Below, one piece after another: positions 53,516 to 64,000 of a stretch of DNA of 64,000 bases. The position numbers and the translations under genes were made by a program. The stretch comes from Diphasiastrum complanatum (Eukaryota > Streptophyta > Lycopodiopsida > Lycopodiales > Lycopodiaceae): NCBI GenBank assembly GCA_029204225.1, contig CM055108.1, positions 47,233,486-47,297,485 on the forward strand, read 5' to 3'. The first letter of the stretch is position 1, and each line of letters opens with the position of its first letter. Under the pieces are notes generated by a model, which did not search any database, was not told the origin of the DNA, and was given only the letters and a program-made list of their open reading frames with translations.

Positions 53516-54845
53516 AGAGTGTAGGATGCTCCATGCAAAATCTAGGATGAGTTCCTTGTCTTTGAAGGATGGTGATGAGAAAGCTAATTTCTCATTCAAG
53601 GGCAAAAAGAAGACCAATGGAAAAAAGAAGCATCCAAAGGAGGCCACAGAAGAGGATGATGCATCAAGCTCAAAGGACAAGTCAAGGCAGAAATGCTTCT
53701 TTTGTGGAAAGAAGGGGCATTATGCATCTGAATGCTACAAGAGGCTAAGAGCACAAGTGGAGGAGGACAAACAAGGAAACCTTGCAAAGGAGGAGGAGGA
53801 GGATGCAGTAGATGTATTCTTGATGGCATCTACTTCCTCACCAACAAGCAATAGCAATTCAAGAGACAATTGGTGGATCGGGATTGCGGCTAGCTCCCAC
53901 ATGTCTTGTGAAAAGGACTTTTTCTCAGCCTTACACTCTTTCAATGCTGCTAAAAAGTTTGTCTTTACTGCAAATGATGAAGAGTGTAGGATAGATGGTG
54001 TTGGAACCATCTCTTTGTGTCTAGAATCCTCAAAATGCATGGATCTAGAAAATGTCCTTTATGTACCATCAATCACCAAGAATATGCTTAGTGTTGGTCT
54101 ACTCTTAGAAAGTGGTTTGGATGTTCACTTTAAGCATGGTGTTTGCTTCATCTTGAAGAATGATGTTTGCATTGCAAAGGGATTTGAACATGCAAGATTG
54201 TTTAAGTTGGAAGCTAGTGTTGCTTTTAAAAGAATGAGCTTGAGAAAGGAGGAGATCACTCAAGAGGAGATTCTGGCAAAATGTGATCTTGCTTGCATTG
54301 AGGAGGAGCATCTGAAGGAGGAAGATCTTGAGGATCAGCCTCAAAGCATGAGAGTTCCAAGTGAGTCCTCAATGACAATGGCCGAGTCATCAAATTGCAC
54401 GCAAATTGTCCGTTCAAGTGTGCATCTTGCAAGGGTGGTGAGCATTGGAGAGTCTACTATCTTTGAATACTTTTTGGAAAGTATTAGTAGACATGAGGTG
54501 ACTTGTTTATTACATTTAAGATTCATGGTGTTTATTACTTTGTATGACAAGACAATGAAATGGGATGCTTTGAAATCTACATTTGTTGTTGGTAAAGCAA
54601 TTTCATTGGATAACTATTTTTGTAATAGTTTGAATAGAGTCATAAAAGATGAAACATCATTTGTATTGAAAATATTTGGGTCCACATGCTTTGAGCATGA
54701 TCATTCCAATGTAAAGGCCAAAGATTATCCTATTTCAATGATAGGAATAATGGTAGTGTTTTTCTCTTCAAGTAGAGATTGTAGAATCTACTTGTTTTCA
54801 ACCAAAGAATTTGTCAATGGTGGAAATGTGACCTTTCAAGAGTGA
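53439..54845 (+). pseudogene. Family D gag end, protease and integrase remnant
   Basis: 468-codon frame continuing the gag (LPTIEKLHCVLVTEECRMLH), with an intact zinc knuckle CFFCGKKGHYASEC and a protease whose DSG is replaced by Gly-Ile-Ala (WWIGIAASSHM), so it cannot cut. After the protease the frame passes straight to a degenerate but stop-free integrase C-terminal region (IKDETSFVLKIFGSTCFEH). Staying open through decayed sequence is unexpected for a dead gene. Confidence 0.8.
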
Positions 54846-55322
54846 AAAATTTGTAAACTTGAAGAAGCACCTTTGGATCAAAACCTTATTCAATTCATTG
54901 ATGGTTTGGAGTCAAGTCAAGTGGAGGAGCAAGCTCAAGACCCGAGGACTCCAAGAAGAACCATGAGTATCAAGATGAAGCCATCTAAGCTCAATCGTGT
55001 GGATCAAGCAAGGCAAGTTGTCTTTGGCAACATTGTGTATGCACTTAACAGTTTAATCAATTTATCTTCAAGTGCACAAAATGCCTTGGAATCCATGGCT
55101 TGGCATGATGTCTAGTGTTTGAAGTGTGCTACATGATTATAGACACATTTATGGAACATCTTGTAAGGGATTCTTTAAGAGGTGATGAAAGATCCTTCAT
55201 GGACATCATTCTCTATTGGAGTCTCAAAAGTTCCTTGTTTGTAGCTGTATTTTTTAGCACTTCTAAAAAATTTCATTCATCTATCAAGAGATCTGTAAAT
55301 AGATCAAGCTAAATTTGAGGAG
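54846..55322 (+). pseudogene. Remnant of the integrase-RT linker, family D (plus)
   Basis: Translation shows DPRTPRRTMSIKMKPSKLN, the linker that precedes RT in related elements, then scraps such as RGDERSFMDI from the RT end. The whole polymerase in between is deleted. The purine-rich TTTGAGGAG ends at the 3' LTR. Confidence 0.7.
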
Positions 55323-56006
55323 TGTGAAGAATTGCCAATGGCAAATCTAGCTTGATCAAAAACCATGTAGTATAATGTAAATTTTGTACATAAGTGGATT
55401 CCACACATGTGAGGACAAGAGGCCATGTGGCAACCTACTCCTTATGTAGGTTAGGTCAAGTCCATAAGGTTGGTCATGTCATTTTGGTAGTGATTCCTAG
55501 TTTATAGGACCTAAATCCTAGATTTAAGGTCAAAAATTGACCAACTAGCTATCTATCAAGCATGACTTTAGGAAATAGACTAGGGTTTCATTTTACGACA
55601 ATAAGGGTGAGTTAACCTCCTTATTATATGCTGGAAATCCACCTAACTTCAAGAAGGAAGTCGAATTTGCATTGTATTCCAAGCTCCCATAGTGAGAAGA
55701 TAGAAAATTTTTGGAGCTCATTGGCAATCTCAAGCTAGTTCACTATGTACATTGAGTTTTTGTGATCCAAATGAAACCAAATCAATTTCTACTTGTTTCT
55801 CAGGTTGAAGGCCATACTACAGCTTGTAGTACACATGTGTGGGCTCAGATTTCAATGTTTATCAAAGCTTTTGATTGTTAATGCTTGTTGTTTGTCAAAT
55901 TGTCAATCTAGATCAACTTTTTTGATAGATTGTTAAGCAAGCAGCCAATCACTCTTGTGGATCTTTTGTAGATCCATTTATGGTCCTAAAGTACATTACT
56001 TTCACA
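55323..56006 (+). repeat. 3' LTR, family D (plus)
   Basis: TGTGAAGAATTG...TTTCACA. Partner of the left LTR. Confidence 0.88.
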
Positions 56007-56951
56007 AGCCACGATATGGATGACTTTCCAGGATCATCTAGCCAGGGAGAGCTGCGAAGATCAACAAGAGAGAAGGCACAACCTGAAAGGTATGAAGCAA
56101 ATTATGCTCTCTTATCTAGCACTATTCAAAGCAAAGAACCTTCGACTTATGTTGGAGCGAAAGATGATGACATTTGGGTCAAGGCCATGGGAGAGGAGAT
56201 GGAGTCAATCGCTAAGCATAACACATGGGACTTAGTAGAAGCACCAGTTGGCAAGTTACTCATTGGTTGCAAATGGGTGTATAGGACTAAGTACCATGCA
56301 GATGGAAGTATAGCAAAGCACAAAGCTATATTGGTGATCAAAGGATATGCACAAAGTAAAGGGATCGACAATGAGGATACCTTTTCGCCAATATGTAAGT
56401 GGAATACTCTACGTCTACTTGTTGCTTTAGCTTCACATTTTGGTTGGCATTTGCATCAGATGGATGTGAAATCTGCTTTTCTAAATGGTGAGTTAGAAGA
56501 AGAGGTGTTCATGGATCAACCTAAAGTCTTTGTAGCAAAAGGACAAGAGTTCCAGCTTTGTGGCAGTTGCTTTTTCTGGTCTAGTAAGAAGCAAAGTACA
56601 ATTGCTCTATCCACCACAAAAGCAGAGTCTAAGACAATGTGTAGTGTAGCACATGAAGCTATATGGTTGAGATAGATCTTGGAAGAAGTTGGAATGAAAC
56701 AGGAAAATCTCGCAATTATACATAGCAACAGTGAGAGTGGCATTCAGCTAGCAAAGAATCCAGTGCTCCATGCGAGAACCAAACACATTGAGATTGAGTA
56801 TCACTTTATACGTGAGAGGCTGTTGAGTCGTGAAATTCATGTTGTTCATTGTAGTACGAATGAACAACTAGCTAACATTTTCACTAAGCCACTTGTTAGA
56901 GAAAAGTTTGATAAGTTTAGATCAAAGCTTTCTGTACTTAAAGTTTGTTGA
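56007..56951 (+). pseudogene. Copia family B RT/RNase H, right part
   Basis: Continues the element cut at 51082. It includes the linker (RSTREKAQPERYEANYAL) and RT ([33 protein letters not shown]). It then jumps from FVAKGQE directly to RNase H (SSKKQSTIALSTTKAE), so the YVDD palm is deleted. A stop at 56672 precedes the normal C-terminus (NIFTKPLVREKFDKFR). Confidence 0.85.
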
Positions 56952-57309
56952 CTTTAAAACTATGTATATGATTATCAAAAAGTAGACTTTACTTTAAGAG
57001 AGAGAGTTAGAATCAAAGTAGAATCATTGTGCTACTATATTGTGGGTCCTATCAGTAGATAAGGATCAGTTGGCCTCACCACGAGATGAGTCGACGGGAC
57101 ATGCATCCCGTCAATGGCAACTTGAACCATACATGGGTTGCCTAAGTGAAGAACTATTTGTAGAGTGTAATTTCGTTTTGAGAAATATATTTGCTATGTG
57201 ACCTTGGTGTGGAGAGTGTTTTCTGTCTGTGTTACTGTGTAGCATGATTTGTGTTCCTGTTTAAAACAAAATCTAAGTGCAACATGCTGATGGCTTGATC
57301 TAAAAGGTT
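56952..57309 (+). other. 3' end of family B, possible LTR start
   Basis: A purine tract AAGAGAGAGAG near 56996-57006 is where a polypurine tract belongs, so the 3' LTR should start near 57005. With no 5' LTR to compare, its end is unknown. Confidence 0.4.
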
Positions 57310-58101
57310 TCCTAGCCTACTTACTGACTATACAGTCTTGACAGACATGTAATTCGACTTCTATTTGGATAGTTGAGATCAAGTACAATAGATTGCTTAA
57401 ACATGTGTGATACAAAAGTATGATTCAAATGACCAAGTCTATAATGCCAAAGTAAACTTTTATTGATGTGAACAGAAGTACAAAGAGTCTGACTAGAGGC
57501 AGAAAAGCAATGACTTGATTTGTACAAGTATCCACCATGTCTCTTTTCGAGTGTTAGGATCTTTCCTGTTGTATCGACTACTCTACAATGATCTGATTCA
57601 AATTCTACTTTATGTCCTAAATCTATAATTTTGCTTATAGATAGCAGATTTGTAGGAATATGCAGAACACTTGAAAGTAGTTTGGATGGATCATTGGCAA
57701 AGCTTAATCTTACGGTACCTTCACCTCTAATAGCTTGTGTGTTATGTGCCACCCAGGTGAACATACTTCTTGGTATTGTAAGGCGTATAGGATTTGAAAC
57801 AACTGCTATGACTGGTCATATGCTGAGTGGCTCCAAAATAAAAAAAAACCAAGAGCTACCATTAGATGCTTCTTGATGGTTTGACATGAATGCATCATGA
57901 TCCGCTTCTTGGCTAGGCTGCTTACTCGAGCTCTTGTTGGTGTATAAGATGTGAGAGTGAGGAACTGGAGGGTTCATTCCTTCTAGTGTCTTCTTGCAGC
58001 AACATTGTGATGACTCTTGGTAGAGTCAACTCTAGGTGTGTTCTGATAATCACCACCCAATTGTCATGTGAGCTTGGCAAACTTAAAATAAAATTCATTA
58101 C
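57310..58101 (-). pseudogene. Copia family F gag end, protease and integrase finger
   Basis: Minus-strand translation: gag end (DNWVVIIRTHLELTLPRVIT), a protease with FGATQHM in place of DSGATxHM, RLSFANDPSKLLSSVLHIP, TNLLSISKIIDLGHKV and LLWHYRLGHLNHTF. Family D element 58102-62499 splits it from the rest of the gag at 62500. Confidence 0.8.
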
Positions 58102-58787
58102 TGTGAAATACTGTATTTAGGACCATAAATGGATCTACAAAAGATCCACAAGAGTGATTGGATGCTTGCTTAACAATCTATCAAAAAACTAGACACAAAA
58201 AAGTTGATCTAGATTGGCAATTTGATAGACAACAAGCATTTACAATCAAAAGCATTGATAAACATTGACATCCAAGCCCACACGTGTGTACTACAAGTTT
58301 TAGTATGGACTTAAAGCTGAGAAACAAGTAGAAATTGATTTGGGTTCCTTTGGATCAATAAAACTCAATGTACATAGTGGAGTAGCTTGAGATTTCCAAT
58401 GAGCTCTAAAAATATTCTATCTTCTCACTATGAGAGCTTGGAATACATAGCAAATTCGACTTCCTTCTTCAAGTTAGGTGGATTTCCAGCATGTACTAAG
58501 GAAGTTAACTCACTCTTATTGCCCTAAAATGAAACCCTAGCCTAGATCCTAGAGTTTTTCTTGGTAGGTAGCTAGTTCATCAATTTTCACCTTAAACTTA
58601 GGTGTAGGTCCTACAAAGTAGGGATGACCACCAAATAGACATGACAAACTCTCTTGACTTGACCTAACATACATTAGGAGTGGATTTCCACATGGCATCT
58701 TGGGCTTCCATGTGTGGAACCCAATTATACACAATATTTACAAAGTTCTACATGGCTAGATTTGCCAAAATAGGCTATTTTTTCACA
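58102..58787 (-). repeat. 3' LTR, family D (minus)
   Basis: On plus coordinates TGTGAAATACTG...TTTTCACA. Has CACACGTGTG at 58279-58288. Confidence 0.9.
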
Positions 58788-58922
58788 CTCCTCCTCAAAT
58801 CTAGCCTTGTAAACAATAATGTATCTATATAAAATTCTAAGACCTGATCTTAACATCAAAAATGAATCATATTCAGGTTTAGAAGATGACTAATGATCCC
58901 CTAAAGATGATGACATGATCTA

Positions 58923-59616
58923 TCACCATATCCAAGATAGAGCTTCTTTGATCTTGATCTCCTCCAAGATGAATTGAAGAGTCTTCATTCTTCCTTGCAC
59001 CTTTGCACTTGATTTTTTCCATGTTGAGTGAAGATGCATGAACTTGAAACTTGCTCCTCCTTGATCTTGATGCTTATCTTTGAAGGAAATCTGATGTCTC
59101 CATGTCTTGTGAAAATCACATTGATCAAGATCACAAAACATGTACTTGCTACTATTACCAAGATTTATCATGCTAAAATGACTAGTCCACAAACCATCAA
59201 AAGTAAGCATGATTTTCCTAATCTTGTAATTACAAGTGATCTTGAACTTCATGAGGCTACATACTTGCTTATGGATATAAGTATCTTTCAAGGATGTTTC
59301 ACTTATTCTCATAAGAAGCTTACAATTCACCTCTCCAAAAGAAAAAAACACATTTTTCAAAACAATGAGTGATTAGCTCATTTTTACTCTTCCAAAATCC
59401 GAGAGCACTCATTTGATCAAACAACCAATTTACTCTTAATTGGTTCATATCAATCTTTAGATCACTGAGACATAAAAACTTGTTCTCAAATGAGTCATTA
59501 CACATCTTATCTTCAACTTCCTTCTTGATGAAGCCCTCAAGTTGCCTCATGTAGTTCTCATAGCATACCTCAGGTTGCCTCATGTAGATTACATAGCAAA
59601 ATGGTTCATCAAGCAT
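58923..59616 (-). pseudogene. RT remnant and shared C-terminal tail, family D (minus)
   Basis: 59320-59616 retains a trace of RT (MRQLEGFIKKEVEDKMC resembles the MEQPEGF block). 58923-59360 is open for about 145 codons and matches the end of element A's protein: CKLLMRISETSLKDTYI against CKLLLRLSEASKVDTYI, and the same final LSWIW before the stop. The RT palm and RNase H are absent. Only one stop separates the two frames. Unknown function. Confidence 0.65.
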
Positions 59617-60443
59617 TGAAGTAAGGATTTTTTTTTAAAGTGAATGGTTGAGAATCTTTCCCTTGATTACCTTTGCCAAGATAAGTGAGTCTTGAAGGCT
59701 CAGCCCTTGTCTTTGTGGATCTTCTTGGAGCACTTGATCTCTGAGGTGGATCCTCAAGATCTCCATCGCTTTGTTGCTCCTCCTCAATCCTTTCAAGATC
59801 ATCGACACCAAGATTGTTGATTTCACTTTTATTCACACAAGATACTAGATGGATCCAAGCATCTCTTGTATAAACATCTAAGAATGTTTCATGCATCTTA
59901 TCATCACTACTTGGTACATATGAGAAAAAGAGTGTACATTTGAATGAATGATTTCCTCTTTTGCCATAGCAAATTTAGCATCCAACTTAAACAAACTACC
60001 TTGTTTAACACCATTTGCTATGCAAATATCATTCCTCATGATGGAACAAACTCCATGCTTGAAGTGAACATCTAAACCATCATCCATTAGTTGTCCAACA
60101 CTAAGCAAGCTCTTGGTAATTGACAGTACAAAAAGGACGTTGTCTAGATCCATCTTTTTGCTAGATCCTAGACTTAGTGAGATGGTACCAATACCATCTA
60201 TCTTACATTATTGATCATTTGCTAAAGAAACAAATTTATTAGCACCATTGAAAGAGTGTAAGGTTGAGAATGTGTTCTTTTGGAAAGTCATGTGGGAGCT
60301 AGCCCCACTATCAATCCACCAAGTGTCCTTTGAGTTGGTTTTGCTTGTTGGAGTGAATGTAGATGCCATCAAAGATGAGATCTCCTCATCTCCATCCTAT
60401 TCATATGCAAGGTTCCCTTGTTTGTCCTCCTCCTCTTTTGCTC
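59617..60443 (-). pseudogene. Protease, integrase remnant and linker, family D (minus)
   Basis: Contains the protease with intact WWIDSGASSHM (near 60300), VLFVLSITKSLLSVGQL, then the linker TRAEPSRLTYLGKGNQ. The integrase core is deleted. Frameshifts occur at about 60150-60240. Confidence 0.75.
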
Positions 60444-61249
60444 TTAGCCTCTTGTAGCATTCGGATGCATAATGCCCCTTCTTTCCATAAAATAAGCATT
60501 TTTCTTTGACTTGTCCTTTGAGCTTGATGCATCATCCTCTTCTTTGGCCTCCTTGGGATGCTTCTTCTTTCCATTGATTTTCTTATTGCCCTTGAGTGAG
60601 AAATTGGCTTTCTCATCTCCATCCTGCAAAGACAATGAACTCATTCTTGCCTTGGTGTGGAGCATCCTACACTCTTCAACCACTAATACACTGTGAAGTT
60701 TTCTATAGTTGGCAAAGTGTCTTGGATGGCAAAACTTTGGACCAGATTTGCAAAGTTATCTCCTAGGCCATTAAGAACACTTTTTACAAGCTCTCCATCA
60801 TGAATCTTCTCTCCAATGGAAGCCAACTCCCTATTCAGAGACTTGATTTTGAATACGTAATCCTGTGCACTCTCCTCACTTCTGCTCACGCTTTGCGAAA
60901 TCCGATTTCTAAGCATGAGTACTCTTGAAGTGTTACTAAATTCATAGATTAAAGACTCCCAAGCCTCTTTAGCACTTTTACATGATGATACTTCCCTCAA
61001 AAGATCATTGCTCACGTTCATTTTCACACAATGAAGCGGTAGCCTAGATCTCTTTTTGTATCTCACTAATTCATGTGCACCTAGAGGTTCATCTTTATCT
61101 TCAATCAAGAACTCATAGAGGTCTTGGAGCACCAAGAGTGACTCCATCCTAACCTTCCAAATAGCATAATTTGTAGAATTCAATCTCTCACTAGCTTCTA
61201 GAAGGTATGCTCCAACAGATCCCATCTTACTAGTGACTTCTACAAACAA
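60444..61249 (-). pseudogene. Gag, family D (minus)
   Basis: Starts MGSVGAYLLEASERLNSTNY and runs 180 codons, then continues in another frame (EECRMLHTKARMSSLSLQDG). The knuckle is damaged: its second Cys is Tyr, and an extra A upstream shifts the frame. Confidence 0.8.
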
Positions 61250-61816
61250 GAAATAAATTTGATTGACTTGAAACTCACAAAGGTCTCACACTTGCAGTGT
61301 TTCACTCAAATTTGATTTCCCAAGAAATGGATTTGATTGTCTCTAGAAACTCACTAAGGTCTCTCTCTTGTAGTGTTTCAATCAAATTAGATTTCTAATC
61401 CAACAAATGGACTTATAATCTCAGTTCTAGCACTCTCTCACAAAGTTGGAATGAAGATAAGACTATTTGAAATCTACTTACAATCAAATCTTGCCAATTT
61501 TGGCTATTTTTGGACAATAACATGACTAAATCTCCCTCACACTTTTTGATGTACTTTCAAGACCTGTAAAACAAGTTTAGAGGACCTAATTTCAGCCTAG
61601 ATTAATTAGATCTCATGACCCTAAGTCAAATCTAATCAATGACACTCAATCTTGGTAGCTTATCCTAAGGTTTCCACCAAAAATTACATCAAAAGCTCAC
61701 AAATTGAATTTATTTGAATCAAATAAATACCATGCATTAAATGCATACCAGTTTTTAGCACCAAAACTTGCTAAAAATGAATTTGCATTAGATCAATGGC
61801 TTATGCTCTTCTACTT
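61250..61816 (-). other. Leader of family D (minus)
   Basis: Non-coding leader similar to 52180-52966 in reverse, including the repeated 'fast decay' stretch near 61310-61400. Confidence 0.6.
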
Positions 61817-61829
61817 GGCTCTGATACCA
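61817..61829 (-). promoter_or_regulatory. Primer binding site, family D (minus)
   Basis: TGGTATCAGAGCC on the minus strand, directly after the 5' LTR. Confidence 0.9.
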
Positions 61830-62499
61830 TGTGAAAGTACTATACTTTAAGACCATAAATGGATCTACAAAGATCCACAAGAGTTATTGGATGCTTGCTT
61901 AACAATCTATCAAAAAACTAGACACAAAAATGTTGATCTAGATTGGCAATTTGACAAACAACAAGCATTAACAATCAAAAGCATTGATAAACATTGAAAT
62001 CCAAGCTTACACATGTGTACTAAAGGCCGTACTATGGACTTCAAGTTGAGAAACAAGTAGAAATTGATTTGGGTTCATGTGGATCAATAAAACTCAATGT
62101 ACATAGTGGAGTAGCTTGAGATTGCCAATGAGCTCCAAAACTATTCTATCTTCTCACTATGAGAGCTTGGAATACATAGCAAATTCAACTTCCTTCTTCA
62201 AGTTAGGTGGATTTGCAGCATGTAATAAGGAAGTTAGCTCACTCTTCTTGCCCTAAAATGAAACCCTAGCCTAGATCCTAGAGTTATGCTTGGTAGGTAG
62301 CTAGTTGGTCAAATTTTCATCTTAAACTTAGGTGTAGGTCCTATAAAGTAGGGATGACCACCAAATAGACATGACCAACTCTCTTGACTTGACCTAACAT
62401 ACATTAGGAGTGGGTTTCCACGTGGCATCTTGGGCTTCCATGTGTGGAACCCAATTACACACAATTTTCACAAAGTTATACATGGCTAGATTTGTGACA
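61830..62499 (-). repeat. 5' LTR, family D (minus)
   Basis: Partner of 58102-58787. Confidence 0.88.
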
Positions 62500-62885
62500 A
62501 TTATTGTGTCTTGATCGTCAATGAATGTTCCGACAGTGGCCATATGTTGTAGCAGGTTCTTGATTGATGTGATTCTGTAGTAAATCACCATTTCTCATCG
62601 TGAGCGAGAAGAATTTCCTTCTGAGGTGTAGTTTGAATGCTATGTCCCGCAAATCGTACAATGTGCTCAGGATGTCCCAGACATTTTTTGAGGTCTAAGC
62701 TTCAGACAAGTGGCTGGTCTGTGTGTCTGAGATGTTGAGGATAATCAGCACAAAAGCTTTGCCATCCTTCAGTTTCCATCGGGAGATTGCAGTGTCATCT
62801 ACTTCAGGTCTTGCCTCTGCACCTGTGACAACATCATACAACTCCTTAGCCGTTAGCACATTTTTCATCTTAAATTTTCACAAAT
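62500..62885 (-). pseudogene. Copia family F gag fragment, copy 3
   Basis: Same gag as 29867-30300. Continuous with 57310-58101 once the family D insertion is set aside. Confidence 0.8.
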
Positions 62886-64000
62886 GGTAGTTGGATCCAT
62901 CAAGCTGAGACTGGCTTTGCTTTGGGAATCCATCTGGAAGTTAGTCTAGGTGACACTAATAACTATCAATGACTCAAGAATGAAAATCTAATGCTATTTA
63001 TAGAACAAGAAAACTATTATTCTATGGGCTGATAGAACTAGGTTCTATGAGAAGCTCATCAAGCTATAAAAATTGCTCCAATACTATGTTGGGAGATGTT
63101 GGTGGAAATCTCATCGATGCGTACACTGCGCGGATCACAATGGATCACCCAAGCAAACACAAAATCTCTTTGCACTTTGCGAAAGCAAGAAGAGCAGACA
63201 TTCATGCAAAATAGTAAGAGAGTCAGAAAAAAACGAAATAGCAAAAGCATACAAGACTGACAAAGATCTGAACACAATAACAAGATAGTACTTGATTCAA
63301 ATTAATGTATATGAAAATACAAGTCATATTGATGATGTGTGCACAAGACAATTGTGGGTGACACAATTGTGCTGAAGAAGCTAACTCCTCTCTGTAAAAG
63401 CTTGAGCTTATTACTAACAATGAGTTTGAAAGAAAGAATCGATGCGTGAAAGCATGTACAATGTCTCTCTTTGATAATTCTCTTGTGTTGTTTGTTACAA
63501 TGATCATCATCTACATAAAATTTGCATTAGTGTTTACGTATGTACAAAAAGAAAATAGAGTAGTAGTACCATCCTGGGTAGATTGTTTTGTCCAATTGGT
63601 TGCACAATACAATAAGTGGGCGATAGTCGATTAAGTTGACAAGTTGGACAAGTTGAACTTCCTCGACAAGTCGGTTGCCACTCTGATGCATGTCTTTGAT
63701 AATAGCGCATTTTTGCAGACTTTGCAACAATGCATGTAAAACTGCAACAATCGAATGGAACTAGATTAACATGAAATTTAGGAGAGTTGAGGAATAAATG
63801 CAACACAAGCTTCTACACAACTTTTATAATTCAATTGTCAATATCACATGCAATTCACTTGCATTTAAAATTTCTATTCAATTCGAATCAGGAAAAATTT
63901 GCATAGCTAGTTTTGGATTCCTCAAAAATATTAACATATTTCAAGTTGGCCCATTTATCCTCAGTGGAGGAAAGAGGAGCAGGAGAAAAGGGCTTATTTT
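62886..64000. repeat. Dispersed block, copy 3
   Basis: Third copy of the block at 30301 and 40986. It runs off the window. About 100 bp near 63620 (the GTCGA-rich part) is shortened. Confidence 0.65.

Larger units (their letters stand above)
51466..56006 (+). mobile_element. Copia family D element (plus), non-autonomous
   Basis: LTRs at about 51466-52166 and 55323-56006, which start TGTGAAGAATTG (first base changed in the left copy) and end TTTCACA. The primer site TGGTATCAGAGCC is at 52167-52179. The interior is only about 3.1 kb: gag, a dead protease, then decayed integrase end. No RT. Its left end abuts the TRIM with no target duplication between them, while the outer flanks of the pair (AGCCG, AGCCA) match. 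Confidence 0.88.
58102..62499 (-). mobile_element. Copia family D element (minus), non-autonomous
   Basis: LTRs at 58102-58787 and 61830-62499. The primer site is at 61817-61829 (minus, TGGTATCAGAGCC). The target duplication is ATTAC/ATTAT (58097-58101, 62500-62504; one mismatch). The 5' LTR lacks about 20 bp near its outer end. The interior carries gag, protease and, where RT is expected, a tail homologous to that of element A. Inserted in a family F gag. Confidence 0.9.

Overview
The window looks like repeat-dense nuclear DNA of a land plant. The evidence is nested Ty1/copia and Ty3/gypsy retrotransposons with plant-type initiator-Met primer sites, LTR promoters, plant-like GT-AG introns, and a stretch resembling plant mitochondrial DNA with a trnQ(UUG)-like sequence. 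I cannot name the species. Almost everything recognisable is a transposable element in some state of decay; only one element looks potentially active.

Layout: 458-1556 is a probable mitochondrial insert. Copia element A (1557-6653, minus, 5-bp target duplication) interrupts it. About 7058-8187 (minus) holds a broken histone H3/CENH3-like sequence next to an unrecognised ORF, with a G-box-rich and probably bidirectional promoter at 8520-8780. From 9507 to 26650 lies a rearranged Ty3/gypsy element (minus; integrase to gag to LTR), broken by an unclassified inserted block with a ~0.9-kb inverted repeat, by a ~1.45-kb duplication, and by copia element E. Element E (18806-24666, plus) has LTRs that look identical, an AAGGC target duplication and an intact 1316-codon gag-pol.

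From 27001 to 42355 there are deletion derivatives of copia families B and F, duplicated as blocks, and copia element C (32412-38368, TCTCC target duplication) inserted in a fragment of family D gag. At 43235-45096 (minus) there is a gene unlike the rest: a DUF3504/Crypton-type tyrosine recombinase with a probable intron, beside two GC-rich foldback elements (45266-45420, 46221-46320). From 48629 to 56951 a family B element is interrupted by a 379-bp TRIM (51083-51461), whose LTRs carry a tRNA-like sequence, and a family D copia element (51466-56006). From 57310 to 64000 a family F element (minus) is interrupted by a second family D element (58102-62499), followed by the third copy of a dispersed block.

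The elements are related functionally as well as positionally. Element E, or relatives elsewhere, could supply the integrase and reverse transcriptase missing from elements A and D. Those two keep gag and parts of protease, and share a homologous C-terminal tail in place of a reverse transcriptase. The TRIM encodes nothing and depends entirely on such partners. The strongest leads for new biology are the Crypton-like recombinase, the TRIM with a Pol III-type tRNA promoter in its LTR, the shared tail of the gag-protease elements, and the H3/CENH3-like remnant behind a bidirectional G-box promoter. Family letters A-F and 'R2' are labels used here only.
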